DNA of 64,000 nt, from contig JAZGTN010000029.1 in NCBI GenBank assembly GCA_037783415.1, positions 1,798,001 to 1,862,000 of the forward strand, written 5' to 3'. The stretch comes from Leptasterias polaris. Lineage: Eukaryota > Echinodermata > Asteroidea > Forcipulatida > Asteriidae. The notes beneath the pieces are model-generated. The model did not search any database. It was not told where the DNA came from and saw only the letters and a list, made by a program, of their open reading frames with translations. Below, piece by piece: positions 61,134 to 64,000 of the stretch. Positions within the stretch are counted from its first letter, which is position 1; each line of letters opens with the position of its first letter. The position numbers were made by a program, and so were the translations under genes.

Positions 61134-62974
61134 GAATTCTGGCTCCGCCTTGTGATGGAACATCTTTCTTGAAAATCGGGTGAAATCTTTTAAAGTAACC
61201 TCCCGGAAAGATGCAACAAAGTATAGAAGAAAATAGCAGCGATTAAAATAACTAAATAACGTTTTATAACATTGTCACGCATTGTATAATCTGTTTAAAC
61301 TCGCTCCTAATGATTACTAGAATAAAGCTCATAAACAAATGCAATTTCAGTTTGATATAATAGGTATACACAATTGAAATGATTGTTTACCCTAATAATT
61401 ATTTGTTTCTCTCACTAATTATTAGCTACATCTGTTTCATGTTTTCGTGGAGTACTGTGCTTGTTGTTTTTTGCACGTTGAATGTTTACCTAGTCAATAG
61501 TGGGAGGATGTATCGATTTGACTGCAATACCATTTTAAGGCATTTTTACAAGACCTGAAGATCAAGAATGTATAGGTTCTCGTGTGGGTTACAACCGTGT
61601 AGGTCGTGATCGGTGTCAAGGTGCCGAATTCATACACATTATATGAGTTGAGACCGCTATTTTATGACATGTTCAAGACATTTCATTCCTGTGCTGCAAT
61701 GTAGTTTCAAAATCAAAACCGTCAATTGAAAACATATTAAATTTCTGAAACTTTTCATTTATCGTTATTATGGTTCAATTTTCTGTTACGAGTTGAAGAT
61801 TCGTTTTTGTCGTCAAAAAACAATTAAATGCTCAGTCATAAATGTATATCATGAGTTTATAATTGTCATTTGTATTTAAAAAAAAGCTGTAGATTTATCA
61901 TATGGTCATACAGGTTTACAAAAACAAATCACCTAAAGTTGTATTCCAGATGACTTGAACAATTCCCTTACGGATATAGGTCTTTGGTATACAATTGTCA
62001 TATATTAATTATTACGCAGATGTTCGCATTTTCACAAACAATGAACAACTTGAATCTTTAGGCCTTCCACAAACCCTTCCGAAGTTGTTAACGTAGACCC
62101 GGGTTAACATTAATTTTTACCGGAGAATCAATTCGAAAGGAAGCAGCTTGTAGATTAACAAAGTTTTGACTGTTGAACCAAATTATTCTCGTAATTCGAA
62201 TCCAGTTTGTTTCTCCTTGCAGTTAACTAAAATGAATCTTCAATGCATAACCAAACAGTTTCAAATAATGCATACGAGCACAGGTTTGCATATAGGCCTA
62301 CCTAAGAAGAGAATACCTCAACGATTTTCTCGTAGGCCCTATGCATTTTTATAAATTCTCTCGAGTGAACAAATTATATCGTTCAAAAGGACTAGTTTCT
62401 CAAATTTAATTCTGAACCCAAGCTTATTCAATATATAAGAATATACTTATAGAACACAGAATTAACAAGCTTATGTCAGGTTTGGGAGGAAGGTTGTCGC
62501 CAAGAGGGTGAATCTCAAGTCAAAATTGTTCATTCCATCAGTTTTTCTTCTTCTTATTCGTGTTCTTTTTGTTCTTCTTATTGTTACCACCGATAGGTAA
62601 AGTTATTGAACAGTAATAAGTGGGGGAAATTACCATAGTTTTTAAAGATAATACTGACTTTGTAAATGTTCAGTCCGTCGTTCTGTAGACCCTATGGAGT
62701 TTATCAACTTGTCCAGTTCGCAGAAATTGTAGTATGTCACTAAAGTTGTATAATAAAGATCACGATAAAATTGATATACAGAGTTTCAATATCCATAATG
62801 AATTTGTAAGAGTCATTTCAAGATTTGTTTGCGTCGTACTGTATACAGAGCACAATGAAAATGTTGACATTATCTTCTTCTTCTTGAAAATCAACCCGTC
62901 CACTCTCGTTCCTGTTTGAAACTCTAAGTGGCGTAAGGACATTACACTGCACGGCACTGCTTAACGCGTAGGTC

Positions 62975-63212
62975 TACACTGCAAAAACCGGGGTGCTAAA
63001 AGTGACACCATGTGCTGTTACATATAAAGATACCAACAACAAAGCAAACATCAAAATTTACATCAAAGGGTGTTAAAATAACACTAATTTCAGCCGACAC
63101 AATTACATTTGTTTTATTTGAACATCCTTTGATGTTAGCTTTGATTCTCTCTTGGGTTTCTATAAGTGAAAACATACTTGGTGTCATTGTTAACACCTCA
63201 GTTTTTGCAGTA
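62975..63212. mobile_element. CACTG-type palindromic MITE, copy 3
   Basis: 238 bp from TACACTGCAAAAACCGGGG to CCTCAGTTTTTGCAGTA. Complete and uninterrupted; ends at TA, suggesting a Tc1/mariner-type mover. Confidence 0.78.
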
Positions 63213-64000
63213 CAATTATGTGCTTACTTAACATGAGAATTATTCGCTTACGAGGTGAGGTAAGCGCAACAGTATCTGGTAAGCAGCACCATCAAATTGG
63301 GTTTGTTTTGTTTTTTGGGGGGTAAAGGTGGTCTATATTTTTCCAGATGACAAACAAACTTTACTGGTTGAACATTTCTCGTATATTGCGCTACATGGTC
63401 ATGCTCATAAGACCGAGGCACACGATAAAAGTCTTTTTGAGTTTTTGATAAAAGATGTTTGTATGCCTTACGTCGTTGTACTTAAACGGGTTGAGGCCCC
63501 CGGCCTACCCACCAACAACCCCTGAACGTTTACCCACTCAAAATAATGTTCCAGTAGCTTCCTTGATGAAGTTGATATGTTCCTGTGTTTCAGTGGGGTG
63601 TATTTTTTTCTCATTTTGTCTATAGTGATAATGTTCGATCGCTTCATATAGTTTCAAAGCATTCATAATTTAGTGTTCGCTGTTTTTATGCTGTCCTCTC
63701 ATGAACGTGGGTATACCTTTTTCAATGACATTTCCAAGGGTTAGATCTAATAAAGCTTTTGACTTTATTGATGGTTGGAATGACTGCAACCGGGCAAATC
63801 TGTCTTGTAAAAGGGCCTGTGTCAGTTTTCCACAAATGCTGCATTCGAGATTCAGCATTCACAGTAAATGTAGTTGTAAAACCGCCTCGAGGGCCGGAAC
63901 TGCATGAGCGGAATGGTTCAATACAATTTATAACATCTCTTTTAGATTGATTGGATGATCAGAGAAGGTACAGTTTTGGTAAGGCCACAGTAAAACTTCT

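Larger units (their letters stand above)
58956..64000. other. Downstream flank of FoxB
   Basis: AT-rich 3' region, three MITEs and otherwise nothing coding. A likely FoxB polyadenylation site could not be fixed. Confidence 0.55.

Overview
The window looks like nuclear DNA of an animal, most likely an echinoderm and possibly a sea star. It is AT-rich and gene-poor, has intron-split genes, and is packed with short palindromic (MITE-like) elements, tRNA-derived repeats, minisatellites and long poly-C/poly-G runs. The echinoderm call rests on recalled resemblance of several repeats to echinoderm families and was not checked by a search. There are no operons, bacterial signals or CRISPR arrays.

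Three protein-coding loci are well supported. (1) An aquaglyceroporin gene lies on the minus strand at 10379-18026. I rebuilt it from six exons with matching splice sites and phases into a 295-residue protein with both NPA boxes and the glycerol-channel Asp after the second one. The introns hold a 1.23 kb foldback element with TTA target duplications and at least two MITEs, one ending 18 bp from a splice donor. (2) A piggyBac-type transposase (577 codons, uninterrupted) lies on the minus strand at 24513-26246, inside an apparent transposon bounded by 17-bp inverted repeats at 22612 and 26551. The left half of that transposon carries a nested tRNA-derived SINE. (3) A single-exon forkhead gene, FoxB, lies on the plus strand at 58005-58955. 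It has a complete DNA-binding domain and a Groucho-type eh1 motif.

Layout: 0-10 kb is intergenic with tandem repeats, MITEs and a tRNA-like palindromic element. 10.4-18.5 kb is the aquaporin gene and its 5' region. 18.5-22.6 kb holds repeats, a TA-flanked foldback MITE and an inverted copy of the aquaporin promoter-like block. 22.6-26.6 kb is the piggyBac element. 26.6-57 kb is a gene desert with MITEs, GC-richer blocks that could be regulatory DNA for FoxB, two candidate orphan exons near 48.5-49.1 kb, and a 1.8 kb array built from two minisatellites sharing a TACTCG core. 57-64 kb is FoxB and its MITE-rich downstream flank.

Nothing suggests that the aquaporin and FoxB genes act together; they are simply neighbours. 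The most unusual structures are the all-frame-open 14-bp minisatellite, the nested foldback/MITE architecture, the inverted promoter duplication, and an intact transposase that lacks one of the aspartates usually seen near the catalytic core.
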